Translations under genes and position numbers: made by a program
Source of the DNA: a virus
Direction: 5' to 3' (one strand)
DNA length: 64,000 nt
IMG/VR virus record: IMGVR_UViG_3300043399_001092
Span: 1-64,000 of that record
Notes under the pieces: generated by a model
The model's database searches: none
What the model was told of the DNA's origin: nothing
What the model saw: only the letters and a program-made list of their open reading frames with translations
Part shown: positions 38,918 through 45,928 of the stretch, one piece after another
How the letters are laid out: each line of letters starts with the position of its first letter
Position numbering within the stretch: position 1 is the stretch's first letter

Positions 38918-39572
38918 CGTAGTATTGTTTTAAGGTTTCGGTAACGTCCGGTACAGGATAGACCTTGTAGTACTTGTTACCATCCTCCGTTAAGTGTATC
39001 AACCATCTTTCGTCTATGTCTATAACCTGCTCCAGAGCAAGTTCATAGTGTCCCAACTGCAACATGTACCGGTTGTGAGCATTGTTGATGTACTCCCCAA
39101 ACGGTTCATACAAACTATCTCCATAGTCCTTGTGCAGCGTTTCATTGGTCTTCCAGTCAGCAAGGATGATCTTTCCATCAACCTTGAGCAACAGGTCGGC
39201 CGTACCAAAGTAGTTCAAGTCGTAGTGGTACAACCGCTGTTCTGTTTGCAGCACCTCCGGATTTACATCCATCAAGAATTGCACCACTCCAAGCTCTTTG
39301 TTGTTTCTGGGCTTACCACAGTACTCAATGTAGTTCTCCGCAAACTCGTGTACCCTTGTACCGGCGGCTGCTGCTTTGTCACCCTTTTCCTTCCATTGTT
39401 TCCTCAAGTAGCTCGGAGCTTTGCTTCCGTCAAACTCCTTGTAGAATTTCTTTATCACGGAAGACACACTGGGTGCGGTCTTTCCGTTAAGAGTGTACCG
39501 ATGAAGAGCTTCATCGAACACAATGTCACCAAACTTTTCAATAAGGCTTTCCGCCGAATACGATCTTTCCAT
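38862..39572 (-). CDS. PD-(D/E)XK nuclease (Cas4/RecB-like)
   Basis: 236 residues. The full motif set is visible: GTRVHEFAE (His75, Glu76), TEQR (Glu111), FGTADLLL (Asp126) and ADWKTN (Asp139, Lys141), followed by a QLGHYELAL helix, the order seen in RecB-family exonucleases. The N-terminal YTLNGKTAPSVSSVI segment is common in phage members. No four-cysteine Fe-S cluster is seen. Likely roles are DNA processing during replication, recombination or packaging. It is paired with the phosphoesterase gene, overlapping it by 35 bases, and both sit as an enzyme island inside the tail genes. Confidence 0.88.
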   Translation of the reverse strand: MERSYSAESLIEKFGDIVFDEALHRYTLNGKTAPSVSSVIKKFYKEFDGSKAPSYLRKQWKEKGDKAAAAGTRVHEFAENYIEYCGKPRNNKELGVVQFLMDVNPEVLQTEQRLYHYDLNYFGTADLLLKVDGKIILADWKTNETLHKDYGDSLYEPFGEYINNAHNRYMLQLGHYELALEQVIDIDERWLIHLTEDGNKYYKVYPVPDVTETLKQYYDDRTRRNIDNQVADQQDQ

Positions 39573-40428
39573 GTTTATAGCGTATGGTTTCTACAAATGA
39601 CTTCCCGTTAATAACAGTTACAACAGCTAAACCGTTGCACCAAACCTGTTTTTGTACTTTGGAAGCATAAGCAAAAACCGGAGCCGTGTGATCAGCCGCC
39701 GATCCTATTGCATAAGCCTCTACTTCTCTTTCGTGAAAAGACTGCTGCCGGTGTACATGTCCAAACATAACCGACTTCTTGATCTTCTGAAGATCGTTGT
39801 AAGCACAATGCTGATTGAAAGACTCTCCGTGGTATATCTTTAGATCACCCAAGATAAACTCATCCGCCGGATAACTTTCGTACACTTCGTAACCGCGTTG
39901 TATCAAACTCAGTGCTTCCATTGGACTCTTTATGGCATCCCGGATTTTGGAGTTGTCTGAGTCTTTAATGTACCGGTTGTGGCGATGTTCATGGTTTCCC
40001 CACATGTACACTTTACGTTTGAACGGGTAGGATTCCAGAACATCCAAAACGCTGTTTCCCTCGGCGTACTCTTTTCCCAAAGTCAATCCGGGAATGGGTA
40101 CTTTTCCACGATCGTGTGCAGAAAGAGAATTGAGGTCCAAGAAGTCACCGCCCAAAACAAGTCCAAAAGGTCTAATGGACTGTATCAAGTTGTTGATGCT
40201 CTCGAACATCTTACGGTTATGAAACGGTACGTGAGCATCAAATATGCACACCCAGGTTCCATCCTGTTGAGTCTTTTCACCGTTACCGGACTTGGAGCTT
40301 TTCCAGTTCTTATAACGCTTTCTAAGAGCATTACCGCTCATGTCAAAACTCAAAGCTGCCTTTTGCCAAGTGACACTTTTGCCACCAGATTCAACACTTC
40401 TGAAAAACCTTTCAAGTTCGTGTTTCAT
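39538..40428 (-). CDS. Calcineurin-like metallophosphoesterase with N-terminal HTH-like region
   Basis: 296 residues from ATG 40428; the frame is open upstream, but a promoter-like box lies there. Metallophosphoesterase motifs appear in order: FDAHVPFH (Asp64, His66), LGGDFLD (Asp95), WGNHEHR (Asn145, His146), IYHGESF and FGHVHRQ. These coordinate two metals to cut phosphodiester or phosphomonoester bonds. Residues ~18-45 (WQKAALSFDMSGNALRKRYK) look like a helix-turn-helix. It is the first gene of the unit after the holin terminator, with a TATATTTG box ending only 9 bases upstream, so a nearly leaderless mRNA is possible. It could be a DNA exonuclease partner of the adjacent nuclease. Confidence 0.85.
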   Translation of the reverse strand: MKHELERFFRSVESGGKSVTWQKAALSFDMSGNALRKRYKNWKSSKSGNGEKTQQDGTWVCIFDAHVPFHNRKMFESINNLIQSIRPFGLVLGGDFLDLNSLSAHDRGKVPIPGLTLGKEYAEGNSVLDVLESYPFKRKVYMWGNHEHRHNRYIKDSDNSKIRDAIKSPMEALSLIQRGYEVYESYPADEFILGDLKIYHGESFNQHCAYNDLQKIKKSVMFGHVHRQQSFHEREVEAYAIGSAADHTAPVFAYASKVQKQVWCNGLAVVTVINGKSFVETIRYKHGKIVFGGKPY

Positions 40429-40436
40429 ACAGACTG

Positions 40437-40444
40437 CAAATATA
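40437..40444 (-). promoter_or_regulatory. Bacteroidota-type -7 box (TAnnTTTG)
   Basis: On the minus strand the sequence reads TATATTTG, a perfect match to the Bacteroides -7 consensus TAnnTTTG, immediately before the phosphoesterase ATG and just after the holin-gene terminator. No convincing -33 TTTG at standard spacing was seen, so the promoter call is tentative. Confidence 0.4.
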
Positions 40445-40485
40445 GTACACAAATAACTGTTTTTTCGTTCCTGTCACAACAAAAT

Positions 40486-40515
40486 AAAACAAGGGAGTTT
40501 ACACCCCCTTGTTTT
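40486..40515 (-). terminator. Intrinsic terminator after holin gene
   Basis: The arms AAAACAAGGG (40486-40495) and CCCTTGTTTT (40506-40515) form a perfect 10 bp stem. On the minus strand a T-rich run follows. The hairpin overlaps the last codon and stop of the holin-like gene. Confidence 0.85.
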
Positions 40516-40714
40516 TGATGTTGATTTTCTCGGCACTTCTGCTGATACCATAAATGCCCAAGTCTGCGAATATCAAAAGTTGTAGCTCCGTTCCAATGTG
40601 GACCACCTGAAAACAGCTTAGTGCAACAAGGATTATCCACACAAATGATCGAAACGGACGGTTGTACGCAGCAAGTGTTTCCGGGTTTACGGCAAGTTTT
40701 TTGAGTATTTCCAT
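40499..40714 (-). CDS. Putative holin (small membrane protein)
   Basis: 71 residues with two hydrophobic segments, SFVWIILVALSCFQVV (~23-38) and LQLLIFADLGIYGI (~44-57), followed by SRSAEKINIKNKG. The last hydrophobic segment followed by S/RSAEK is a feature of the '3TM holin' group of phage membrane proteins. It overlaps the preceding gene by a TAATG junction and is followed by an intrinsic terminator. Together with the adjacent membrane coiled-coil protein it may time lysis for the M15 endolysin at 57441. Small size limits certainty. Confidence 0.6.
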   Translation of the reverse strand: MEILKKLAVNPETLAAYNRPFRSFVWIILVALSCFQVVHIGTELQLLIFADLGIYGISRSAEKINIKNKGV

Positions 40715-41016
40715 TACGCCGTTTCTTTGTGTTTGTTTTCTACCCGGGCTTCCAGTCTGGCTATCTTTACACTGTGTTCATTTACGGTAACAGCCAAACT
40801 TTCTGTTCTTGCCGACAGATTGGTGTAGTTGTTTTTGATGTTCACCATATCCGTTTCTATGCGCACCAATGAACTCTTGATTTCGTCTTGACCGTCGCCG
40901 AGAAACTCTACCTTCTCAATCATCTGCTTGAGGTAGTATATGATAATACCTACCAGCGCAGAGAATAAAAAACTGATGGCATACATCATCAATTTAAACA
41001 GTTCTTCGTATGGCAT
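40714..41016 (-). CDS. Membrane-anchored coiled-coil protein, lysis-associated candidate
   Basis: 100 residues. One N-terminal transmembrane helix (AISFLFSALVGIIIYYL, ~13-29) is followed by a heptad-rich coiled coil (DGQDEIKSSLVRIETDMVNI and VNEHSVKIARLEARVENK). The layout resembles spanin-like or holin-accessory proteins and also the XhlA/hemolysin-type phage proteins. It is translated just before the holin-like gene. The lysis role is inferred from size, topology and neighbourhood. Confidence 0.65.
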   Translation of the reverse strand: MPYEELFKLMMYAISFLFSALVGIIIYYLKQMIEKVEFLGDGQDEIKSSLVRIETDMVNIKNNYTNLSARTESLAVTVNEHSVKIARLEARVENKHKETA

Positions 41017-41039
41017 AGTGATGTTGATTAAACAAGAAA

Positions 41040-41067
41040 GCAGTCCGGTGAGGGTACACCGGACTGC
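41040..41067 (-). terminator. Intrinsic terminator after fibre gene
   Basis: A perfect 11 bp stem (GCAGTCCGGTG at 41040-41050 with CACCGGACTGC at 41057-41067, loop AGGGTA) is followed on the minus strand by TTTCTTGTTT. It separates the fibre genes from the lysis pair. Confidence 0.88.
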
Positions 41068-41078
41068 ATCCTGTTAGA

Positions 41079-41885
41079 TTAAGCAAACGTGTTGATTTTG
41101 TACAGCAGCTCTACCGTAACCGTGCTATCTCCCAAAGTGGGGTTTGCACCGGCACAAGAAATGGTAACGTCCTTAAACTCCTCCATTCCAATAGCATCGG
41201 TAATAACGCGAGGGAAAGCAAAAGAAGTTGTAGTTCCCGAGTTAAGAGGGTTAAGACTCGTATCTTGGAAGAACAAACTCGATCCAACGTTAAGATCAAT
41301 GCTCGTAACTCCCGTTACATCATACGCAGTGGTGTTGTAAAAGATTTTCCAGCTCAAGGCCAAAGGTTCAAAAGCAACACCAAGGGTGGCCGGAAGCAAC
41401 ACAATCGGCGTAGTTTTCATTGCCAGAATATCAGCAACCTTGAGTTCGATAACCGCATTGCGAACTACGTTTTGATACTGAGGGATCATAACCCATTCTC
41501 CGGCATCATTTCTTACAAAACGAACACAAGTGTTTGCCGGAACAGTAGCTTGAGTACCAATAAGGTTGCCGAGATAGTTGATCTGACCAGAAGGACTGGT
41601 AATGGTTGCCGCTTCGTTGGTAAAATTGGAAATGGTAATATCGGCCCAAGACTGAGCATCCTGGGGAAGATAGAAGTTACCGCTGCCCAACGAAATAAGG
41701 TTTACCAACTCATTCTGGTTGGTCATGTAGTAATCCCCGGTCCAAGAATTTACAAATTGGTTGTACACTTGGACAGCTTCATTAGCCAAAGGAGAAAAGG
41801 GAATACCGTTGCCAAATCCGAGAATAGTACCGGTAGGAGAATTTACGAACACCGACGAAGCGATGTATTTTTCACTGTAAGCCAT
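41079..41885 (-). CDS. Virion surface/tail-fibre-region protein
   Basis: 268 residues, beta-rich, Asn/Thr/Ser/Gly-heavy with almost no charged clusters (SWADITISNFTNEAATITSP). No enzyme motif. It is the last gene of the fibre region and is followed directly by a strong terminator, suggesting high expression with a defined end. Its composition is like fibre-tip or head-decoration proteins. It lacks the IDWTVDQYI domain shared by the two upstream fibre genes. Receptor binding or decoration is inferred from composition and position. Confidence 0.6.
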   Translation of the reverse strand: MAYSEKYIASSVFVNSPTGTILGFGNGIPFSPLANEAVQVYNQFVNSWTGDYYMTNQNELVNLISLGSGNFYLPQDAQSWADITISNFTNEAATITSPSGQINYLGNLIGTQATVPANTCVRFVRNDAGEWVMIPQYQNVVRNAVIELKVADILAMKTTPIVLLPATLGVAFEPLALSWKIFYNTTAYDVTGVTSIDLNVGSSLFFQDTSLNPLNSGTTTSFAFPRVITDAIGMEEFKDVTISCAGANPTLGDSTVTVELLYKINTFA

Positions 41886-41895
41886 AATGGTTGAT

Positions 41896-42045
41896 TTAAG
41901 AAGGTTGTTTTAGATTGTTTATGTACTCTTTACACTCTTGGATGCTGTCAAATAAAATCAGCACCGATCCGTCAAAGTAACTTGGTTTTTGCGGAACCAC
42001 CGGAGTTACCGGAGATCCGTCGGAATTGCAAGGAACTATTGTCAT
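41896..42045 (-). CDS. 49-residue miniprotein following fibre gene (paralogue of 42680-42859)
   Basis: ATG at 42043-42045 overlaps the stop of the upstream fibre gene (ATGA) and the frame ends TAA at 41896. The product begins MTIVPCNSDGSP and contains PSYFDGSVLILFDSIQECKEY. The pattern P-x-x-Y/F-DG-S/T-x-L-x-x-FDS-x-x-E is shared with the miniprotein at 42680-42859, which also follows a fibre gene with the same ATGA overlap. Same position, length class and motif make this a real gene despite its size. Probably a fibre chaperone or small virion component; function unknown. Confidence 0.75.
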   Translation of the reverse strand: MTIVPCNSDGSPVTPVVPQKPSYFDGSVLILFDSIQECKEYINNLKQPS

Positions 42046-42674
42046 TGTTTGTAGTATTTGATGAACGTGAGTTGAGATTCCAATAAGTCAAGAACGTTTC
42101 CTACTCCTCCGGCCGTAATAATATATTGATCAACCGTCCAATCTATTCCAACATAATTGGGCATATAATCAGCTCGGTGTTCAAGAATACTGTCTTCATT
42201 TACTGGAAAAACTATGGTTCCGTTTGCAGAATCAATATAGTGCAATGTTCTTACTAGTTGAATATATTTGATCGGAGAAACCATAGAAGCTTTTGCCAAA
42301 AGCTGTGCCCCCAAAAGAGATGGAGCCGTATTGACATAAACATTTACATACGCATCCGCAAGAGAGTCAATATTGGTAAACCGCATCAATACTTCTGCTA
42401 TTGTTCCGTTTTCAAACGTGTTTGCAGGAACAAGGGTGTACTGCAACAGGGTTTCCGATACACTTGTCGTGTATGCGGGGTTTTCGTTTGTGATAAACGA
42501 AGAAGTTGTATTAGCAGCATTGTAAGCAGCCATAAACTGCCTCAAGTATTCCGTGAGGTCAAACTGACCCTCGAACGCAAGAGATCCCAGTTGTTGGATA
42601 AACTGGTTTGGTCCGTGCATAAACTGGTTGGAGTTTATGACCGACGATCGAATTTTGATAGGTTGTATATCCAT
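42042..42674 (-). CDS. Tail/head fibre protein, short paralogue
   Basis: 210 residues from ATG 42674 (MDIQPIKIRSSV); a TTG at 42683 could add three residues. The C-terminal ~130 residues are homologous to the end of the 648-residue fibre: LVPANTFENG matches LIPANTYTSG, RTLHYID matches RTLNIIS, and VGIDWTVDQYIIT matches LNIDWTVDQYIFT. It lacks the repeated shaft domains of its paralogue. It is preceded and followed by paralogous miniproteins. A receptor-binding or capping role for this C-terminal domain is inferred. Confidence 0.7.
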   Translation of the reverse strand: MDIQPIKIRSSVINSNQFMHGPNQFIQQLGSLAFEGQFDLTEYLRQFMAAYNAANTTSSFITNENPAYTTSVSETLLQYTLVPANTFENGTIAEVLMRFTNIDSLADAYVNVYVNTAPSLLGAQLLAKASMVSPIKYIQLVRTLHYIDSANGTIVFPVNEDSILEHRADYMPNYVGIDWTVDQYIITAGGVGNVLDLLESQLTFIKYYKQ

Positions 42675-42679
42675 AGTTG

Positions 42680-42859
42680 TCAAAGTTGTTCTTCTGGTTG
42701 TTCAATGTTCTCTACAGGAGGATACTTTGTATTCCACCACACCGAAAATTCCTCTTCGCTGTCAAATACCCAAAGCGTTGTACCGTCATAAATGGTAGGC
42801 ATTGGGGGAACAATAGGTTCCAAAGGTTGTCCGTTTGGTCCACTGGGTACAGCTCTCAT
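42680..42859 (-). CDS. 59-residue miniprotein following long fibre gene
   Basis: ATG at 42857-42859 overlaps the stop of the 648-residue fibre gene (ATGA) and the frame ends TGA at 42680. It begins MRAVPSGPNGQPLEP and contains PTIYDGTTLWVFDSEEEF, matching the miniprotein at 41896-42045 in order and spacing. The next fibre gene starts 5 bases later. The repeated fibre-miniprotein arrangement supports it as coding. Acidic C terminus; function unknown. Confidence 0.75.
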   Translation of the reverse strand: MRAVPSGPNGQPLEPIVPPMPTIYDGTTLWVFDSEEEFSVWWNTKYPPVENIEQPEEQL

Positions 42860-44802
42860 CGTTTGGTAAGATGTATAAAGTTAGAAGTTACCGTATCCGC
42901 TGCACTACCCAAAGTAGCAACCGTAAAAATATACTGGTCCACGGTCCAGTCAATATTGAGAGAAGTAACGGCCGTTGCACTGTTTTGGCTATCGGTAGCC
43001 AAAGCTGAAGCTGCACCAAACAGTTGAGTATTGGTAGCACTGATAATATTCAGTGTTCTTTCAACTTGGAGGAATGTACCTGCCGCAGCTAAAGTTTGAC
43101 CGGTAATGGTAAGCATTCCGGTTGTAGAAACACTGGTGTTTATATGCAGCCTTACCAACGCAGTACTGTTTGTTCCCGATTTAACGCACCGGTACATAAT
43201 AGCTATTACATCACCAGAGGTATAAGTATTTGCCGGTATCAAAATAGACTGCAAAATGGTAGCCGTGGTAGTACCGGTTACACTTTGTAGCACACTGTTC
43301 TTGAGGTAACTTGGATATGGAGGAGTTACAAACTCACCGTATCCACCACTTAACCACGTCATCACTTGACCGGTTGTTTCAGTACCGGTTTGATTCATGT
43401 TGTGGAGATCGTCAAAACCAATAGCTTCTCCAGGACGAACATAAATCTTGCCGTGATTAATGTGAGAATATTCTACATAACCCACAGATACTTTAAAATC
43501 AGGAGCCGTAGGTCTTACGTTGGTTAAACCACCCGGAGTTGTAGGAGATAACCACAATTCATCACCATCAACCCAAGTTTCACCTTGTAAAGAACCGGTA
43601 GTATTAATTTCCCGCACTTGTCCCAAAATGGTAATAAACCCTTCTTGGTTAACGGCAATATCTTCGGTAACAATACCCAAAGTTCCTTTTGCATTGGTTG
43701 CCGTATCTGCTTGAGCAAAGTCAACCGCTAATCGTTGTCCTTGAGCATCATCTACTCGAACAACCGCATAAGCAGCTTCGGTCAAGTTAGTACCGGTCTT
43801 GTTGACTACTCTTGCTACCATTTCTTGACCTACCTGTAAAGTTACATTACCACCCTTAAGACCTACATCCAACGTTCCATCAACATCGTTCCACTGCATC
43901 CTGGCTGTTGCACCAGTATTGGCCGGGGTAATATCAAAGTCAATAGAACCAACGTTGGTCAAATCGTTCTGGTTGAGGTCTATATCTAAACACGCTGTGT
44001 TTCCAACGGTAAGCACCGAACACAAATCCGGTGTAGATGAAGAACCGGATGGAAGAAACTCCGCTCTGGAGTTGGCAGATACCCACGTAAGCACATCATT
44101 GTTGCTTGGAGTAGTAGGTACATACACGTCTTGAATATCAGCCAATCCGTAACCGTAATTTGGTTTGACATAAATCTTACCCAAAGTAGCATGGGTGTAT
44201 TCAACGTAACCTACAATGACGCGGTAATTCGGGGAGGTGGGTTTAACGTTGGTAAGTCCTCCGGCAACCGTTGGGGACAGGTAAAGAATATCTCCGTCCA
44301 TCCATATTTCCCCTTGAGGAACACCGGTAGTGTCTATGTTTGCAACTTCACCCAGTGTACACACGAAACCTTCCCCTAAAACCGCTATATCTTCGACTAC
44401 AAGCCCTAAAACATCTTTGGTGGCAGTAGCATCCGCTCTTGCTAAACGAACGCTTACACGTTCACTAAATGCGTCATAGGGGTAAACTACTTTGTAGTCC
44501 GACTTGAGTAGTATTGCTGAGGTATCATTGATAACCCTGGTCATGTTCTGTTGCCCTACTTGTAGTACAACATCACCGCCACCAAGACCAAGATCAAGAG
44601 TTCCGTTGTCGCTGTTCCACACTAAAGTACCTTCCGTTGGTGTTCCGGTTGGAGTAGTGTCGAAAGTAATGTGATCAACATTGTCCAAAGCCGTACCGAT
44701 CAAACCGTTGATGTATCCGGTAAGATCAAAAGCGTATTTCTCCGGCAGCATAGACACCGGAACACCCAAACGGTCAGTAAATATCTTTAGGGTTACGTAC
44801 AT
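42856..44802 (-). CDS. Long fibre protein with tandem-duplicated domains
   Basis: 648 residues. Two copies of a ~190-residue unit run in tandem (about 45-235 and 285-475). Shared landmarks are GTLDLGLGGGDVVLQVGQ / GTLDVGLKGGNVTLQVGQ, LGLVVEDIAV / LGIVTEDIAV, GGLTNVKPTSP / GGLTNVRPTAP and VGYVEYTHATLGKIYVKP / VGYVEYSHINHGKIYVRP. The C-terminal ~140 residues form the IDWTVDQYI domain also found in the 210-residue protein. The N terminus (MYVTLKIFTDRLGV) probably attaches to the virion. Beta-rich and low in charge, like fibre or adhesin proteins. It is the first of two fibre-miniprotein cassettes. Confidence 0.75.
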   Translation of the reverse strand: MYVTLKIFTDRLGVPVSMLPEKYAFDLTGYINGLIGTALDNVDHITFDTTPTGTPTEGTLVWNSDNGTLDLGLGGGDVVLQVGQQNMTRVINDTSAILLKSDYKVVYPYDAFSERVSVRLARADATATKDVLGLVVEDIAVLGEGFVCTLGEVANIDTTGVPQGEIWMDGDILYLSPTVAGGLTNVKPTSPNYRVIVGYVEYTHATLGKIYVKPNYGYGLADIQDVYVPTTPSNNDVLTWVSANSRAEFLPSGSSSTPDLCSVLTVGNTACLDIDLNQNDLTNVGSIDFDITPANTGATARMQWNDVDGTLDVGLKGGNVTLQVGQEMVARVVNKTGTNLTEAAYAVVRVDDAQGQRLAVDFAQADTATNAKGTLGIVTEDIAVNQEGFITILGQVREINTTGSLQGETWVDGDELWLSPTTPGGLTNVRPTAPDFKVSVGYVEYSHINHGKIYVRPGEAIGFDDLHNMNQTGTETTGQVMTWLSGGYGEFVTPPYPSYLKNSVLQSVTGTTTATILQSILIPANTYTSGDVIAIMYRCVKSGTNSTALVRLHINTSVSTTGMLTITGQTLAAAGTFLQVERTLNIISATNTQLFGAASALATDSQNSATAVTSLNIDWTVDQYIFTVATLGSAADTVTSNFIHLTKR

Positions 44803-45053
44803 TCAAGACAGGTAGTATTGCCGAAATTGGTACACAGACGCTTTTGAAGAGCAACAAAATCTTGCCACAGGGACAATTTGAAATTGCACCCTTGTTGTAT
44901 TAGGAACAACACCCGGCGTATTTTCCGAGCATCTTCCATGAGGTAGTCATTGCAGTCAATCAAATACTTTTTGCCCTCCACATACTGATATACGCGACGG
45001 ACATATTCGCATTTAAGACACTGTTCCGCATCCGCATCCAGTACTGGGTACAT
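44793..45053 (-). CDS. Small Cys-containing helical protein
   Basis: 86 residues with six Cys (CLKCEY near the start, CNDYL, GCNFKL, CTNF and CLECT at the end). Two CxxC pairs suggest a metal-binding or disulfide-stabilised small protein. It overlaps both neighbours out of frame (41 and 10 bases), which fits this block. It is placed between the Cys-rich 286-residue protein and the long fibre. No family recognised; probably virion assembly or structure. Confidence 0.6.
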   Translation of the reverse strand: MYPVLDADAEQCLKCEYVRRVYQYVEGKKYLIDCNDYLMEDARKIRRVLFLIQQGCNFKLSLWQDFVALQKRLCTNFGNTTCLECT

Positions 45054-45873
45054 TGCCGTTGGTTTTGGTCAGTGAACGAAGGTGGGTATAGATAGCTACC
45101 ATCTGGTTGCAATCAACACACGTGGATCCTTGAGCATGTAACTCATTCAGATAAACCAGTGCTTGGTAAACATCCAAGGTTTCGGTCAGGTCTTTGAGTT
45201 CAAATGCAGAAGTCGCAAGACAAACGTATTCGCAACAGACAAAAATACAAGAGGTCTCCGATTCAATGGCCATGTTGTACACACTGCACGGAAGAGCCAA
45301 AGTAGAATCACAAGGTGCGCCAAAAAAGAATCCGTAGGTGAACGTCATCGTTTCCGATTCGGAGTCATACGCAACACCGCAGGGAAGATCCGGGTATGTT
45401 ACATCTACACTATCGATAAAAATATCTCCACACTTAAGCGGTTCTTGAATATCAATGGTGTAAACGATAGTATATTCATTTCCATTGGTGTCTTTGATCT
45501 TAAAAGTTATTTGAGGATTGCCGGTGCTAAATTGAGCGGCAGTAATGTTCAACAAATAGCTTAGTTGAGAAACACCTGATACGGAACTAATATCGGTTGA
45601 GGACTCAACGGTAATCAAAGAAACATAAGAAACAGTAATTCCGGTTATGTTCAATCTAAAGGTGTAACCGTTTTCACTACTGAAAGAACAATTACTAATT
45701 GTTCCGTCAAAGTCGTAACGGTTTGGAAGTCGAACGGTTGTGTTGGTGCAATCGTTAATTGCCCAAGTAAAATCAACGTCCAGTTCTTGACCACTGTACC
45801 ACAATCCAAGAAGATCGGAATCTGGAGTAGTCGCCGTAATTTGATTACAGCTTTCGTTTGTTGCAAGAGTCAT
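45013..45873 (-). CDS. Cys-rich virion protein
   Basis: 286 residues from ATG 45873 (MTLATNESCNQI). A longer frame reaches into the terminator hairpin upstream and is not used. Fifteen Cys residues occur, clustered in the second half (CIFVCCEYVC, CVDCNQ, GCGCG). The first ~160 residues look like a beta-sandwich (FTWAINDCTNTTVRL, TFKIKDTNGNEYTIVY). Such domains are common in decoration and fibre proteins. It lies just downstream of a terminator that follows the 487-residue virion gene, so it may be expressed at lower level by read-through. Confidence 0.6.
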   Translation of the reverse strand: MTLATNESCNQITATTPDSDLLGLWYSGQELDVDFTWAINDCTNTTVRLPNRYDFDGTISNCSFSSENGYTFRLNITGITVSYVSLITVESSTDISSVSGVSQLSYLLNITAAQFSTGNPQITFKIKDTNGNEYTIVYTIDIQEPLKCGDIFIDSVDVTYPDLPCGVAYDSESETMTFTYGFFFGAPCDSTLALPCSVYNMAIESETSCIFVCCEYVCLATSAFELKDLTETLDVYQALVYLNELHAQGSTCVDCNQMVAIYTHLRSLTKTNGNVPSTGCGCGTVS

Positions 45874-45879
45874 AGACAA

Positions 45880-45913
45880 AAAAATAGGGGGAGAGGATAA
45901 CCTCCCCTCCCCC
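45880..45913 (-). terminator. Terminator after 487-residue virion gene
   Basis: Minus-strand hairpin with arms GGGGGAG and CTCCCCC plus a GGA/TCC inner extension (45887-45913), followed by TATTTTTTT. It lies between the stop at 45929 and the next start at 45873, consistent with partial termination. Confidence 0.85.
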
Positions 45914-45928
45914 AGTACAAACAATCTC

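Noticed and set aside
40499-40640. Alternative 71-residue minus-strand frame at 40425-40640
   Set aside because: It lies out of frame over the holin gene and runs through the terminator hairpin.
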